From: Domibacillus robiginosus
Lineage (GTDB): Bacteria > Bacillota > Bacilli > Bacillales > Domibacillaceae
Assembly (NCBI RefSeq): GCF_000966195.1
Contig: NZ_LAHL01000009.1
Location: 62,001-126,000, forward strand
Reading direction: 5' to 3'
Length of the DNA: 64,000 nt
The position numbers and the translations under genes are program-made. Each line of letters begins with the position of its first letter. Positions within the stretch are counted from its first letter, which is position 1. Below the pieces are notes generated by a model. The model did not search any database and was not told the DNA's origin. It worked only from the letters and a program-made list of their open reading frames with translations. This document shows positions 28,042-36,699 of the stretch, piece after piece.

Positions 28042-28392
28042 CTATCTCTTTATATTATTCTCAAGCGATTCAAGCACATACAGAGCTGAATCGGCTGATT
28101 GAATAAATTTCGCCCTTCCTGTTTCGAAAAAATGGGCGTGGGCACCAACCCGCCGCGCATTGTCAGCCGCCTGTTCAATCTGGGCTGCATGCACATATTT
28201 TTGCGGATGCTCTTTTAAGTACAAGAGCGCTGCTTGCTCCCAGGCATCCGCTGCAGCATCTACCTCGTCTGCAAATGGCTTAACCGTTTTGAAAAAATCA
28301 GCTCGTTCTCCCGACTCACGGCCTGCTTCAAAAATCGCTTTCGCCTGTTTTATTAAATTACGCAGCTTTGCTGTTTGATCACTTAATGACAC
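28042..28392 (-). CDS. yppE: DUF1798 family protein YppE
   Basis: A 116-residue, all-helical, soluble protein. The segments ERADFFKTVKPFADEVD and ADAWEQAALLYLKEHPQKYV match the YppE family, which folds as a four-helix bundle; function unknown. The start is GTG at 28392 with GAGGG six bases upstream. Place near recU-ponA as in B. subtilis. Confidence 0.85.
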   Translation of the reverse strand: MSLSDQTAKLRNLIKQAKAIFEAGRESGERADFFKTVKPFADEVDAAADAWEQAALLYLKEHPQKYVHAAQIEQAADNARRVGAHAHFFETGRAKFIQSADSALYVLESLENNIKR

Positions 28393-28409
28393 ATTTTACC
28401 CTCATTTCA

Positions 28410-28637
28410 TTAGATGGAGCCGGCTGCAGGCTTAAGCGGCACGACTACATCATCACACAAAAAGCGTGCGCCCTCTTCCACAAGGAGCAGACGGTTATGA
28501 ACCCGCTCCGCGTGGATACGAAAGCTGGCAATTTTGCGGCTTCGCTCGTCTGCCACCCTCATTTTCAATCGCTGCTCAAGCTCCATTGTATCTTTTTCCA
28601 ACTCGGCCAATTGTTCCATCCACTCTTGCTTTGTCAT
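28410..28637 (-). CDS. Hypothetical 75-residue protein
   Basis: Starts MTKQEWMEQLAELEKDTMEL with a coiled-coil first half and a basic middle, ending RFLCDDVVVPLKPAAGS. ATG at 28637 with AAAGGGGTG upstream; the longer frame before it is not coding-like. It precedes yppE by 17 bases, probably in one operon. It occupies the yppF/yppG area of B. subtilis but I see no clear match. Confidence 0.7.
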   Translation of the reverse strand: MTKQEWMEQLAELEKDTMELEQRLKMRVADERSRKIASFRIHAERVHNRLLLVEEGARFLCDDVVVPLKPAAGSI

Positions 28638-28749
28638 TTCCGTCACCCCTTTGCTTTGTTGACTAGTACAATTCGCCGACGAAAGAAGATATCCTTCCTG
28701 CTTGACAAAACTAGTGAACAGCTGGCAAAGAAAGTGACGATCCGACAAT

Positions 28750-29229
28750 TTATGCAAAAGACATGCCTTTTTTCTTCATTAAAAACTGAAGAGCCTGCCG
28801 GAACGTTAAAAAGGTGTTTAAATCTGGCCGAATACGTATACCGCTTCGCATCAGCTCCTGCGTAAATTCTGGTGTAAAGCCAACAAAAAACGTGTCTGCC
28901 CCCATTAAGTTTAGGGAATCAACGAGCTGGTCGATCAGTTGTCCAAGCAATTCCGTTTCTTCCATTTTATTTCTTGAAATGGCAGTAAAGTCAATGATAA
29001 CCGTTTCTACTCCATTCTTATAACATGCGTCCATGAGCGCTGAAACAATTCCCTCAAACCGTTCCTGTGACATTTTCCCTGTCAGCGGCACCAGGATTGT
29101 TTCGGGGATAATAGACGGAATAATCGGAGCCGACACATCCTTCACTAACTGTTTGTATTCGGCCAGCTCTTCCTTTAAAGCGCGAATTTCTTCCCGCAGC
29201 GCCTCGACGTCTTCTGAGTCTTTTTTCAT
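28750..29229 (-). CDS. STAS-domain protein, RsbR-paralog type
   Basis: A 159-residue protein: an N-terminal helix (EDVEALREEIRALKEELAEY) followed by a STAS domain from about 35 to 150 (SAPIIPSIIPETILVPLTG; VETVIIDFTAISRN; GADTFFVGFTPEFTQELMRS). Linker and STAS resemble the C-terminal part of RsbR-type stressosome proteins, but the sensory globin-like N-domain is missing. A role in a stress partner-switch is possible; no kinase gene is next to it. Divergent from recU. ATG at 29229. Confidence 0.8.
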   Translation of the reverse strand: MKKDSEDVEALREEIRALKEELAEYKQLVKDVSAPIIPSIIPETILVPLTGKMSQERFEGIVSALMDACYKNGVETVIIDFTAISRNKMEETELLGQLIDQLVDSLNLMGADTFFVGFTPEFTQELMRSGIRIRPDLNTFLTFRQALQFLMKKKGMSFA

Positions 29230-29402
29230 CTTGCATCACCTGCTTTTATCAACATCTTATCTTTTTAATATACTAGCCGAATTAATGTCTTTTTTCAATG
29301 TTCCGGCTTTTGAAAAAGGCCCAAAGCAATATGTCTTTTCAAACAGGCGATTTGTTCGCTCATGTGGTATGATATTGTTTGGATTCAAGAGGAGGGAATG
29401 AG

Positions 29403-30008
29403 ATGGCGATCCGCTATCCGAATGGAAAAGAATATACGCAGTCCGCTCAGACGCCCAAAGCGAAACAGCCGAAAAAGAATCCTGTTTTTTCAAATCGCGG
29501 TATGACGCTTGAAGACGACATTAACGAAACGAATGCGTATTATTTAAGCCACAATATGGCGGTCATTCACAAAAAACCTGTTCCCGTTCAAATTGTACGG
29601 GTCGACTATCCGGCTAGAAGTGCCGCCGTAATCAAGGAAGCGTATTTCAGGCAGGCATCTACGACGGATTACAATGGTGTTTACAAAGGAAAGTATATTG
29701 ATTTTGAGGCAAAAGAAACGAACAATCAAACGTCGTTTCCGCTCAAAAACTTTCACGCCCACCAAATCGCTCACATGAAGCAAGTGGACGAGCATGGCGG
29801 CATCGCTTTTGTGATTATCCGATTTTCTAAAACGGACGAGCTTTTTTTCCTGCCGTTTCAAGCATTGCATGCTTTCTGGGAACGTATGCATAACGGTGGA
29901 CGAAAATCGATTACAAAAGCAGAGCTCAGCAGCTGCAGCTTGGCGCTGAATCTGGGCTTTTCCCCGCGCATTCCATTTTTGGATGCCGTGGAAGATGTAT
30001 ACTTTTAA
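29403..30008 (+). CDS. recU: Holliday junction resolvase RecU
   Basis: A 201-residue nuclease that cuts four-way DNA junctions in recombination and chromosome segregation. Key parts: [13 protein letters not shown] (N-terminal helix with Glu/Asp), [20 protein letters not shown] (catalytic Asp, and Glu-x-Lys at FEAKE), and [20 protein letters not shown]. The ATG at 29403 has GGAGG eight bases upstream. The ponA gene begins 25 bases after its stop, the classic recU-ponA pair. Confidence 0.95.
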   Translation: MAIRYPNGKEYTQSAQTPKAKQPKKNPVFSNRGMTLEDDINETNAYYLSHNMAVIHKKPVPVQIVRVDYPARSAAVIKEAYFRQASTTDYNGVYKGKYIDFEAKETNNQTSFPLKNFHAHQIAHMKQVDEHGGIAFVIIRFSKTDELFFLPFQALHAFWERMHNGGRKSITKAELSSCSLALNLGFSPRIPFLDAVEDVYF

Positions 30009-30033
30009 TTTTGAAAGTGAGGAAAAAAGACAC

Positions 30034-32817
30034 ATGTCTGGCGAATACAAATCAAGAACAGAAAAGCGGAACCAGCAAAAGAAAAAGCCGGCCCGCGCAC
30101 AAAGGAAAGCAAAACCAGCCAAATCACCGGGAAGTAAAAAGCGTTCGATTGTCAAACGAGTTTTTCTTGGCTTGCTTGTAGCAGCTTTACTCGTTTTCCT
30201 CGGCGGTGCAGGGCTGTTTGCTTATTATGTAAAAGACACACCGGAAATTGATGAATCGCTTCTAAAAGATCCGATCTCGTCCAAGATTAATGATGATGGC
30301 GGCAATGTGCTGACGAACGTCGGTGCAGAACGCCGTGAGTATGTAAAGTACGATGATATTCCTGCCCTGATGCGTGATGCTGTCATTGCAACCGAGGACA
30401 GCCGCTTTTTTGACCACCACGGCATTGATCCACTTCGTCTTGCAGGCGCAGCTGTGAAAAACGTAACAGACGGCTTTGGTTCCCAGGGGGCAAGTACCAT
30501 TACCCAGCAGGTTGTGAAGATGTCCTTTTTATCAGCGGATAAAACGTTAAAACGGAAAGCACAGGAAGCATATCTTGCTTATGAATTAGAGCAGCAATAT
30601 TCGAAAGAAGAAATTTTCGAAATGTATGTAAACAAAGTGTATATGTCCGGAACTCCCGCCATTATGGGGATTAAAGCAGCAGCAGACTACTACTTTGGCA
30701 AAGAATTAGATGAGCTTACGCTTGCTGAAGCAGCTTATATTGCGGGAATGCCGCAAAGCCCGAATAACTATAACGCCTTCGAACACCCGGATAGAGGCGA
30801 AAAGCGGAAAGACGTCGTTCTCTCCTTGATGCACCAGCACGATAAAATTACTGAATCCGAAATGAAAGAAGCCCAGTCACAAAACATTGCTGATTCTCTT
30901 GTGGATGAGCCGGTAAGTAAATCCGGTGTTGACCCGGAATATGATGCATTTGTGGACCAGGTAATCGAAGAAGTAGAAGATATGGGCTACAACGCCTACA
31001 CAGACGGCTTAACGATTGAAACTACACTTGATAAAGATGCCCAGGATTACATGTATGAGCTGTTAAACAGCGATAAGTACATTGATTATCCAAGCGAATT
31101 GTTCCAGGCGGGGATTGTGCTCGCCGATACACAAACAGGCGAAATTCGGGCCATTGGGGGCGGACGCAACCAGGAAGTGGCCCGCGGCTTTAATTACGCA
31201 ACAGACAACCGGACACAGCCAGGCTCTGTGATCAAGCCTGTGTTGGATTATGGACCAGCGATTGAATATTTAAAATGGTCAACCTATGAGCAGGTGGAAG
31301 ACAGCCCGCTTCAATATACAAGCGGCGGCTCCGTTGGAAATGCCGGCGGCTCTTATGCCGGCATGATGTCGATGCGTGATGCACTGGCCCGCTCTAAAAA
31401 CACGCCGGCAGTCCGGACATTCCAGGAAGTCGGTTTTGATGATGCTTATGAATTTGCCGGCAAGCTTGGCATTAACTTAGAAAACGAGTTTGAATCCTAT
31501 GCCATCGGCGGAATGGACGGTGAAGAAGGCATTTCACCGCTGCAAATGGCAGGTGCCTATGCAGCATTCGGTAACGGCGGTATCTATAACAAGCCTCATA
31601 CAGTAAAGCAAATTACACTGGCAGACGGCACAGTCGTGAAAAATGACATCCAATCGGAACCAGCGATGAGCGATTATACAGCTTACATGATTACCGATAT
31701 GTTAAAAAGTGTTGTGGATTACGGAACGGGAACAGCCGCGAATATCCCTTCACTTCACATGGCTGGTAAAACCGGAACAACCAACTATACGCAGGATGAA
31801 CGCGAAAAGTACGATATCCCAACGAGCGCTTCTCCTGATTCATGGTTTGTTGGTTACACAACAAAGTACACTGCTTCAGTTTGGACAGGTTATGAAAAAC
31901 GTAACGAGTATTTGTCCAAAGAAAGCCAGCAGATTGCCAAGCAGTTATTTAAAGAATTGATGACAGAAGTATCGGAGGGTGTCGATACACCAGATTTTGA
32001 AAAGCCGGACAGCGTTATTGAGCTTCCAATTGTGAAAGGTTCAAATCCGGCCGTTGTAGCTGGAAGCGGCGCTTCAGACAGCGGTGTAACCTATGAATTG
32101 TTCGTCCGTGGCGAGCAGCCGAAGAGATCGACTCCGAAGAAAGAAGAAAAAGAAGAAGAGGAAGAAGATACAGAAGAGCAAGAACAACAAGAAGAAGAAA
32201 CATCAGGCGGCGAAGTCACTGGCTTGTCTGCATCAGCAGACGCGAGCGGCAACATGTCCGTGTCCTGGTCATACAGCGGCGAAGGCAGTCCATCCTTTAG
32301 CGTATCAAATGGCCTGGAAACACAGTCAATCGGCGGCTTCTCAACCGTCTTTGGCGGCGGACAGGCCGGGCAAACATATTCGATCACAGTAACAGCGATT
32401 GTAGATGGACAAAGTGTTGATTCTGCTTCTACATCTGTGACCATCCCGGGCGGTGAACCAGCTGAGCCTGAGCCAACAGATCCTGAACCGACAGATCCTG
32501 AGCCGACAGATCCTGAACCGGCGGATCCAGCTCCGGCGGACCCGGCTCCGGCAGATCCGGCACCAGCAGATCCAGCTCCGGCGGACCCGGCACCAGCAGA
32601 TCCGGCACCAGCAGATCCAGCTCCGGCGGACCCGGCTCCGGCAGATCCGGCACCAGCTAATCCACAGCCAAGTACGCCTTCTAACGGCAACAATGGTAAT
32701 GGTAATGCGAATGGAAACGGGAATGCAAATGGGAACGCCAGCGGTAATGCGGGCGGAAACGGCGCAGCACAGGGCAACGGTTCAGCCGAACCAGCACCTG
32801 ACGTTCAAGCTCAATAA
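30034..32817 (+). CDS. ponA: Class A penicillin-binding protein PonA (PBP1)
   Basis: A 927-residue bifunctional peptidoglycan polymerase. After a basic cytoplasmic tail and one membrane span (about 42-64), the glycosyltransferase 51 domain shows EDSRFFDHHGID and QGASTITQQ; the transpeptidase has SVIK (active Ser near 397), SKN (near 454) and KTGTTN (near 578). An acidic Glu/Lys linker, a fibronectin-III-like domain (about 725-805), a Pro-rich pentapeptide repeat (about 809-875) and an Asn/Gly tail end the protein. ATG at 30034 follows GTGAGG. The repeat tail seems longer than in B. subtilis PonA. GpsB in this window is its known localisation partner. Confidence 0.95.
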   Translation: MSGEYKSRTEKRNQQKKKPARAQRKAKPAKSPGSKKRSIVKRVFLGLLVAALLVFLGGAGLFAYYVKDTPEIDESLLKDPISSKINDDGGNVLTNVGAERREYVKYDDIPALMRDAVIATEDSRFFDHHGIDPLRLAGAAVKNVTDGFGSQGASTITQQVVKMSFLSADKTLKRKAQEAYLAYELEQQYSKEEIFEMYVNKVYMSGTPAIMGIKAAADYYFGKELDELTLAEAAYIAGMPQSPNNYNAFEHPDRGEKRKDVVLSLMHQHDKITESEMKEAQSQNIADSLVDEPVSKSGVDPEYDAFVDQVIEEVEDMGYNAYTDGLTIETTLDKDAQDYMYELLNSDKYIDYPSELFQAGIVLADTQTGEIRAIGGGRNQEVARGFNYATDNRTQPGSVIKPVLDYGPAIEYLKWSTYEQVEDSPLQYTSGGSVGNAGGSYAGMMSMRDALARSKNTPAVRTFQEVGFDDAYEFAGKLGINLENEFESYAIGGMDGEEGISPLQMAGAYAAFGNGGIYNKPHTVKQITLADGTVVKNDIQSEPAMSDYTAYMITDMLKSVVDYGTGTAANIPSLHMAGKTGTTNYTQDEREKYDIPTSASPDSWFVGYTTKYTASVWTGYEKRNEYLSKESQQIAKQLFKELMTEVSEGVDTPDFEKPDSVIELPIVKGSNPAVVAGSGASDSGVTYELFVRGEQPKRSTPKKEEKEEEEEDTEEQEQQEEETSGGEVTGLSASADASGNMSVSWSYSGEGSPSFSVSNGLETQSIGGFSTVFGGGQAGQTYSITVTAIVDGQSVDSASTSVTIPGGEPAEPEPTDPEPTDPEPTDPEPADPAPADPAPADPAPADPAPADPAPADPAPADPAPADPAPADPAPANPQPSTPSNGNNGNGNANGNGNANGNASGNAGGNGAAQGNGSAEPAPDVQAQ
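32465..32656 (+). repeat. 15-bp coding tandem repeat in ponA
   Basis: Twelve five-residue units plus a degenerate one: three EPTDP, one EPADP, eight APADP, then APANP. Third-base changes form a higher-order pattern (for example the pair GCTCCGGCGGACCCG and GCACCAGCAGATCC recur), suggesting recent expansion by unequal exchange. Confidence 0.9.
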
Positions 32818-32820
32818 AAC

Positions 32821-32862
32821 AAAAAATCCCCGATGAGTATGGTACTCATCGGGGATTTTTTA
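32821..32862 (+). terminator. Bidirectional terminator between ponA and ypoC
   Basis: AATCCCCGATGAGTA / TACTCATCGGGGATT stem with A- and T-tracts on the two sides, serving convergent ponA and ypoC. Confidence 0.92.
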
Positions 32863-33310
32863 TTGCATAAACCGCGGCTGCTTTTTTCAGCTCTGTCATC
32901 AGTTCAATCAGCTGGCGGTAAGCCATATACGTATAAGGACGGTTATCGATATAAGAAAACCGCTCTTCAAAATTGATCGGCTTCACCGCAAAATCGGCTT
33001 GTTTTTCCCGCCATAGAACAGGTGACGACGGCTGTCCGTTTACCCAGAACAGAGCCATAAAAAACATGGCTAACAGCGCATCCACTTCTTCCTTCACATC
33101 TTTGCTCCGCATACGCTGTTTTTCATCGAGCGCCTGCTCCATCTTTGCCCAATCAGACTCAAGCAGCCCAAGGCCGCTTTTTTCACTCTCCCATGGCTTT
33201 TCACCGCTTAGTTCATGTTTAAAGTATGGATACACACAAACCGATTCCGGTATTTCGCCTTCTGTATCATTTGAAAAATACCGCATTTCTGCTGGAATGG
33301 GCACAGTCAT
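32846..33310 (-). CDS. ypoC: YpoC family protein
   Basis: A 154-residue soluble protein encoded after dnaD and nth as in B. subtilis. It has a YSYIDNRPYTYMAYRQLIEL-like C-terminal helix region (about residues 118-140) and the segment FFMALFWVNGQPS, typical of YpoC. Function unknown. ATG at 33310 with GGGAGGTG seven bases upstream; it overlaps the nth stop by four bases. Confidence 0.85.
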   Translation of the reverse strand: MTVPIPAEMRYFSNDTEGEIPESVCVYPYFKHELSGEKPWESEKSGLGLLESDWAKMEQALDEKQRMRSKDVKEEVDALLAMFFMALFWVNGQPSSPVLWREKQADFAVKPINFEERFSYIDNRPYTYMAYRQLIELMTELKKAAAVYAIKNPR

Positions 33311-33966
33311 ACACGGACACCTCCCAGTTTCATGCGTTTTTTTCCTTCGCGGCATAAATCAAGCAGCGGGCATTCCGGGCAGCGCGGCGCCTGCGCTTTA
33401 CAGTGATACCGGCCAAAAAAAATCATCCGGTGATGCGTATCCGACCACTCTTCCATTGGAATTTTGCGCATAAGTGTATTTTCCACTTCTGTTACATTGT
33501 CCTTCCAGCGACAAAAGCCGAGCCGTTTTGATACCCGTTCAACGTGTGTATCAACTGCAATAGCCGGAACACCAAAAGCAACCGAAGCGACGACGTTAGC
33601 TGTTTTACGACCGACACCAGGCAGCTTTACAAGCTCATCTTGTGTATCAGGGACGATCCCGGCAAAGTCCTCCAGCAGCATCCGCGACATTTTTTGGATG
33701 TTTTTCGCTTTGTTCCGGTACAGCCCGATCGAGCGGATATCCTGCTCGAGCTCCTCAAGTGGCACCGCCAGATAGTCCTCCGGCGTTTTATATTTCTCGA
33801 ACAGCCCTTTTGTCACTTTGTTGACGAGAGCGTCTGTGCATTGGGCCGACAGCGCAACCGCTACGACGAGTTCAAACGGATTGTCGTGATTTAATTCGCA
33901 GTGTGCCCCCGGAAACATCTCCGCAAATGTATCCAGGCAGCGTCGAATTTGTGTCCTGTTCAGCAT
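33307..33966 (-). CDS. nth: Endonuclease III
   Basis: A 219-residue DNA glycosylase/AP lyase removing oxidised pyrimidines. The helix-hairpin-helix LPGVGRKTANVV holds the catalytic Lys, VDTHVERVSKRL holds the catalytic Asp, and the C-terminal C-x6-C-x2-C-x5-C (CKAQAPRCPECPLLDLC) binds a 4Fe-4S cluster. Start at 33966 after AAGGAG. It lies 11 bases after dnaD and overlaps ypoC, forming dnaD-nth-ypoC. Confidence 0.96.
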   Translation of the reverse strand: MLNRTQIRRCLDTFAEMFPGAHCELNHDNPFELVVAVALSAQCTDALVNKVTKGLFEKYKTPEDYLAVPLEELEQDIRSIGLYRNKAKNIQKMSRMLLEDFAGIVPDTQDELVKLPGVGRKTANVVASVAFGVPAIAVDTHVERVSKRLGFCRWKDNVTEVENTLMRKIPMEEWSDTHHRMIFFGRYHCKAQAPRCPECPLLDLCREGKKRMKLGGVRV

Positions 33967-33977
33967 ATACCTTCTCC

Positions 33978-34664
33978 TTACTGCTCCAGCCAGTTGTAAA
34001 ATGGGACGGCATGCTCAGAACGCGATACCTGCTCCGTTCCAGTCGGTTTACGGAACTTTTTCCCCTGTTCCCGTGCCTGCTCCACTGTTTTAATGCCCTG
34101 TTTTTTCCATTCAAATAAAATGCGGTCAATATAGCGGAAGTTTAATTTCATTGACAGAACGGCTTCACGCAGCGCCGCTTTGATCAGGGGTGGTTCATGG
34201 CCGTCCTGGTCAATCCAGAGCGCCAGTGTTTCACATTCAATCGATGAAAGCGGGCGTCCGAATTCTTCTTCAAACAAACTATACAAATCTTTTTCCTCTA
34301 CCATCGCCTGCTGCACGGACTGGCCTCTTGCCTCTGATTCAAAAAGCGACGCAAGCTTTTGCCATAAAGGCTCTAAAGAATAAAACTCGTAGCCGGTCTG
34401 GCTTCCCTGCTCAATCGCAATCACTTGTTTTTGCATCAGCTTTTTCACACAGCCTGCACAGTCAGATGACGACATCGACATGCGGTTCGACAGCTCTTCA
34501 AAGCTCGGGAATGTTATGCCTTTTTGTGCATACGCATAAATGTGCAAAAGCACCATCATTTCCTGTTCATTTAAGGAAAGCCGCTTGTAGTTTTCCAGCA
34601 GGACATTCGGGATACTTGTTGCGCCCTGCTCCATCCAGCGGATCATCATTTCTTTTTCTTTCAT
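33978..34664 (-). CDS. dnaD: DNA replication initiation protein DnaD
   Basis: A 228-residue primosome protein that acts with DnaB/DnaI to load the helicase. The N-terminal winged-helix part reads TSIPNVLLENYKRLSLNEQE; the C-terminal DnaD domain includes EEFGRPLSSIECETLALWI and LRFRYID-like FRYIDRILFEWKKQ with the YxxxIL[F/W]xW motif. Of two close ATGs, 34664 is preferred: the GAGGTGG site is too close to 34670. Confidence 0.95.
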   Translation of the reverse strand: MKEKEMMIRWMEQGATSIPNVLLENYKRLSLNEQEMMVLLHIYAYAQKGITFPSFEELSNRMSMSSSDCAGCVKKLMQKQVIAIEQGSQTGYEFYSLEPLWQKLASLFESEARGQSVQQAMVEEKDLYSLFEEEFGRPLSSIECETLALWIDQDGHEPPLIKAALREAVLSMKLNFRYIDRILFEWKKQGIKTVEQAREQGKKFRKPTGTEQVSRSEHAVPFYNWLEQ

Positions 34665-34714
34665 GTTCATTCCACCTCGACCCTTCGCAATGCTTCATAT
34701 TATACTAGGACACG

Positions 34715-34751
34715 GAAAAAAAGAAAAGCCGCCCGAATGGACCGCTTTTCT
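34715..34751 (-). terminator. Terminator of aspB
   Basis: Minus-strand stem AGAAAAGCGGTCC / GGGCGGCTTTTCT with T-run, just past the aspB stop. Confidence 0.85.
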
Positions 34752-34759
34752 AATCGATA

Positions 34760-35953
34760 TTACCCTTTTTGGTTTGTTTTAACATAATCGGCAATGCGCC
34801 CAACCGCTTTTTCAAGCAGCTCAAGCGATGTCGCGTAGGAAAGACGGATATTGGCCGGTGTACCAAAGCCGCTGCCCGGCACGACCGCCACGTTTGCTTC
34901 TTCCAAGAGCGCCGTCACAAAATCGTCTACATTGGCATGTCCAGTCAGGGCTGCTGCTTCCGTAACATTCGGATACAGGTAAAAAGCACCCTGTGGCTTC
35001 AAGCAGGTAACCCCTGGAATTTCGTTTAATTTCGCATGAATAATGTTCAAGCGTTCTTCAAATGCTTTTTTCATTACTTCTACCGGCTCCTGTGTGCCTG
35101 TATAAGCAGCAATTGCGCCGTATTGAGCCGTTGATGTCGGGTTGGATGTTGAATGGCTTGCAAGGTCTGTCATCGCTTTGATCACCTGTGCATTACCAGC
35201 CGCATACCCGATGCGCCAGCCTGTCATCGAATGAGACTTGGATACCCCATTGATGATAATGGTCTGCTCTTTTAATTCCGGAGACAGTTCGGCAATGGAT
35301 ACATGCTTGTTGTCGCCGTACACAAGCTTTTCATAGATTTCATCGGAAACGATCCAGATGTTATGGCGAATGGCAACTTCTCCTAAAGCTTTGAGCTCAT
35401 CAGCAGAGTACAGCATGCCGGTCGGGTTAGACGGAGAGTTGATAATCACCGCTTTTGTTTTGCTTGTAATAGAGCCCTCAAGCTGCTCCGGCGTAATTTT
35501 AAAATCGTTTGATTCTTTTCCGTCTACATAAACCGGAACGCCGTCTGCAAGCTTGACCTGCTCCGGATAGCTTACCCAGTAAGGCGTTGGGATGATGACT
35601 TCATCGCCTTCGTTTAAAATCACTTGAAATAAATTGTACAGGGCATGCTTCGCACCTGTTGTGACAATAATTTCGTTTGCTTTATATGTAATGCCCTGAT
35701 CCTGCTTGAATTTATCAATTATGGCATTTTTAAGGTCCGCTAAACCGCCAGCCGGTGTGTACTTTGTCTGGCCGTCTTTCAACGATTCATAGGCCGCTTC
35801 AATAATATGATCCGGTGTATTAAAATCCGGCTCCCCTGCTCCAAGGCCGATCACATCTTTGCCCTGTGCCTTCAATTCTTTTGCTTTTGCTGTAATGGCC
35901 AAAGTCGTTGATGGGGTTAGTGCTTTTACACGTTCTGCTAATTGTACGTCCAT
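34760..35953 (-). CDS. aspB: Aspartate aminotransferase
   Basis: A 397-residue class I PLP aminotransferase converting aspartate and 2-oxoglutarate to oxaloacetate and glutamate. Landmarks: GAGEPDFNTP, the NSPSNPTGMLYS segment, SDEIYEKLVYG and the PLP lysine in GVSKSHSMTGWRIGY. Start at 35953 after GGAGAA. It follows ypmA-ypmB as in B. subtilis, but no asnS gene separates it from dnaD here. Confidence 0.94.
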   Translation of the reverse strand: MDVQLAERVKALTPSTTLAITAKAKELKAQGKDVIGLGAGEPDFNTPDHIIEAAYESLKDGQTKYTPAGGLADLKNAIIDKFKQDQGITYKANEIIVTTGAKHALYNLFQVILNEGDEVIIPTPYWVSYPEQVKLADGVPVYVDGKESNDFKITPEQLEGSITSKTKAVIINSPSNPTGMLYSADELKALGEVAIRHNIWIVSDEIYEKLVYGDNKHVSIAELSPELKEQTIIINGVSKSHSMTGWRIGYAAGNAQVIKAMTDLASHSTSNPTSTAQYGAIAAYTGTQEPVEVMKKAFEERLNIIHAKLNEIPGVTCLKPQGAFYLYPNVTEAAALTGHANVDDFVTALLEEANVAVVPGSGFGTPANIRLSYATSLELLEKAVGRIADYVKTNQKG

Positions 35954-35972
35954 GAATCAATTCTCCATTCTG

Positions 35973-36461
35973 TTAAATGTTTTCAACCTTTTTCCACCAT
36001 GTGCCGTCTGTAAAAGACAAATAGTAATAATTCATCAGGCCATTTTTGTTTTCAAACGTAAACAGCCACACAGGGGTTTTGCCTTCCAAACCAAGCGTCA
36101 ATGATAAAATGTCGGCATCGCCCGCTTCCTCTCTGAAGAGAGCGCGTGCTTCCTCCTCCGTTACGCTGCCTTTGAGCGGCCGGATGATCGGATCGGATTT
36201 GCCGTTTTGCTCAAGCCAAACCGCTACGTCCTTTCCACCTTCATCCTTCCCTGTTCCCGTATAATACGCTTTTGTGCCGTTATACACGTACACATCATCG
36301 ATTTGCGAAAGAGACGCTTTTTCCAGAAGCTGTCCGACAGCGGTCTCTTTTGCTTTTTCATACGGTTTTTGTGCATTATTATACAGTATTATCATCGTTA
36401 TCGCAACGATCAGCACAGGAATTCCGATTATTAATAACCATTTTCTAAAATTTGTTCGCAT
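35973..36461 (-). CDS. ypmB: YpmB, membrane-anchored PepSY-like protein
   Basis: A 162-residue protein with one N-terminal membrane span (WLLIIGIPVLIVAITMIILY) and an outside domain with repeats of the PepSY/DUF5590 type (VTEEEARALFREEAGDADIL; TPVWLFTFENKNGLMNYYYL). Function unknown. ATG at 36461 is chosen by length match to the B. subtilis protein and a TGGTG ribosome site; the longer frame overlaps ypmA. Confidence 0.88.
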   Translation of the reverse strand: MRTNFRKWLLIIGIPVLIVAITMIILYNNAQKPYEKAKETAVGQLLEKASLSQIDDVYVYNGTKAYYTGTGKDEGGKDVAVWLEQNGKSDPIIRPLKGSVTEEEARALFREEAGDADILSLTLGLEGKTPVWLFTFENKNGLMNYYYLSFTDGTWWKKVENI

Positions 36462-36477
36462 ATTCACCACATCTTCA

Positions 36478-36648
36478 TTACGTTCGGTAAATTGTAAAAA
36501 CCGCTTTTGTTTGATCGTCTGCATCCAGTGCAAGGCCAAACATTAAGTTTTCCCGCTTCAGCGTCCGATTCAACGTATCAACAAGCTTATACAAATCACC
36601 GTTATTTTCTACTTTCACGGTGGAAAGCACTTCGATTTTTGACTCCAT
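36478..36648 (-). CDS. ypmA: YpmA, small conserved protein
   Basis: A 56-residue protein, MESKIEVLSTVKVENNG at the start and DDQTKAVFTIYRT at the end, which matches B. subtilis YpmA in length and sequence pattern. GGAGGG precedes the ATG at 36648. It lies between dinG and ypmB. Function unknown. Confidence 0.9.
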   Translation of the reverse strand: MESKIEVLSTVKVENNGDLYKLVDTLNRTLKRENLMFGLALDADDQTKAVFTIYRT

Positions 36649-36699
36649 TACAATCCCTCCTGGCTCAAATTATAGCAGGAATGGCCAGCCGCCACACAG

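Noticed and set aside
29544-30155. 203-codon minus-strand frame
   Set aside because: Antisense to recU and the start of ponA; no coding character.
32091-32777. 228-codon minus-strand Gly/Ser/Ala repeat frame
   Set aside because: Mirror image of the ponA tandem repeat; repeats keep several frames open.
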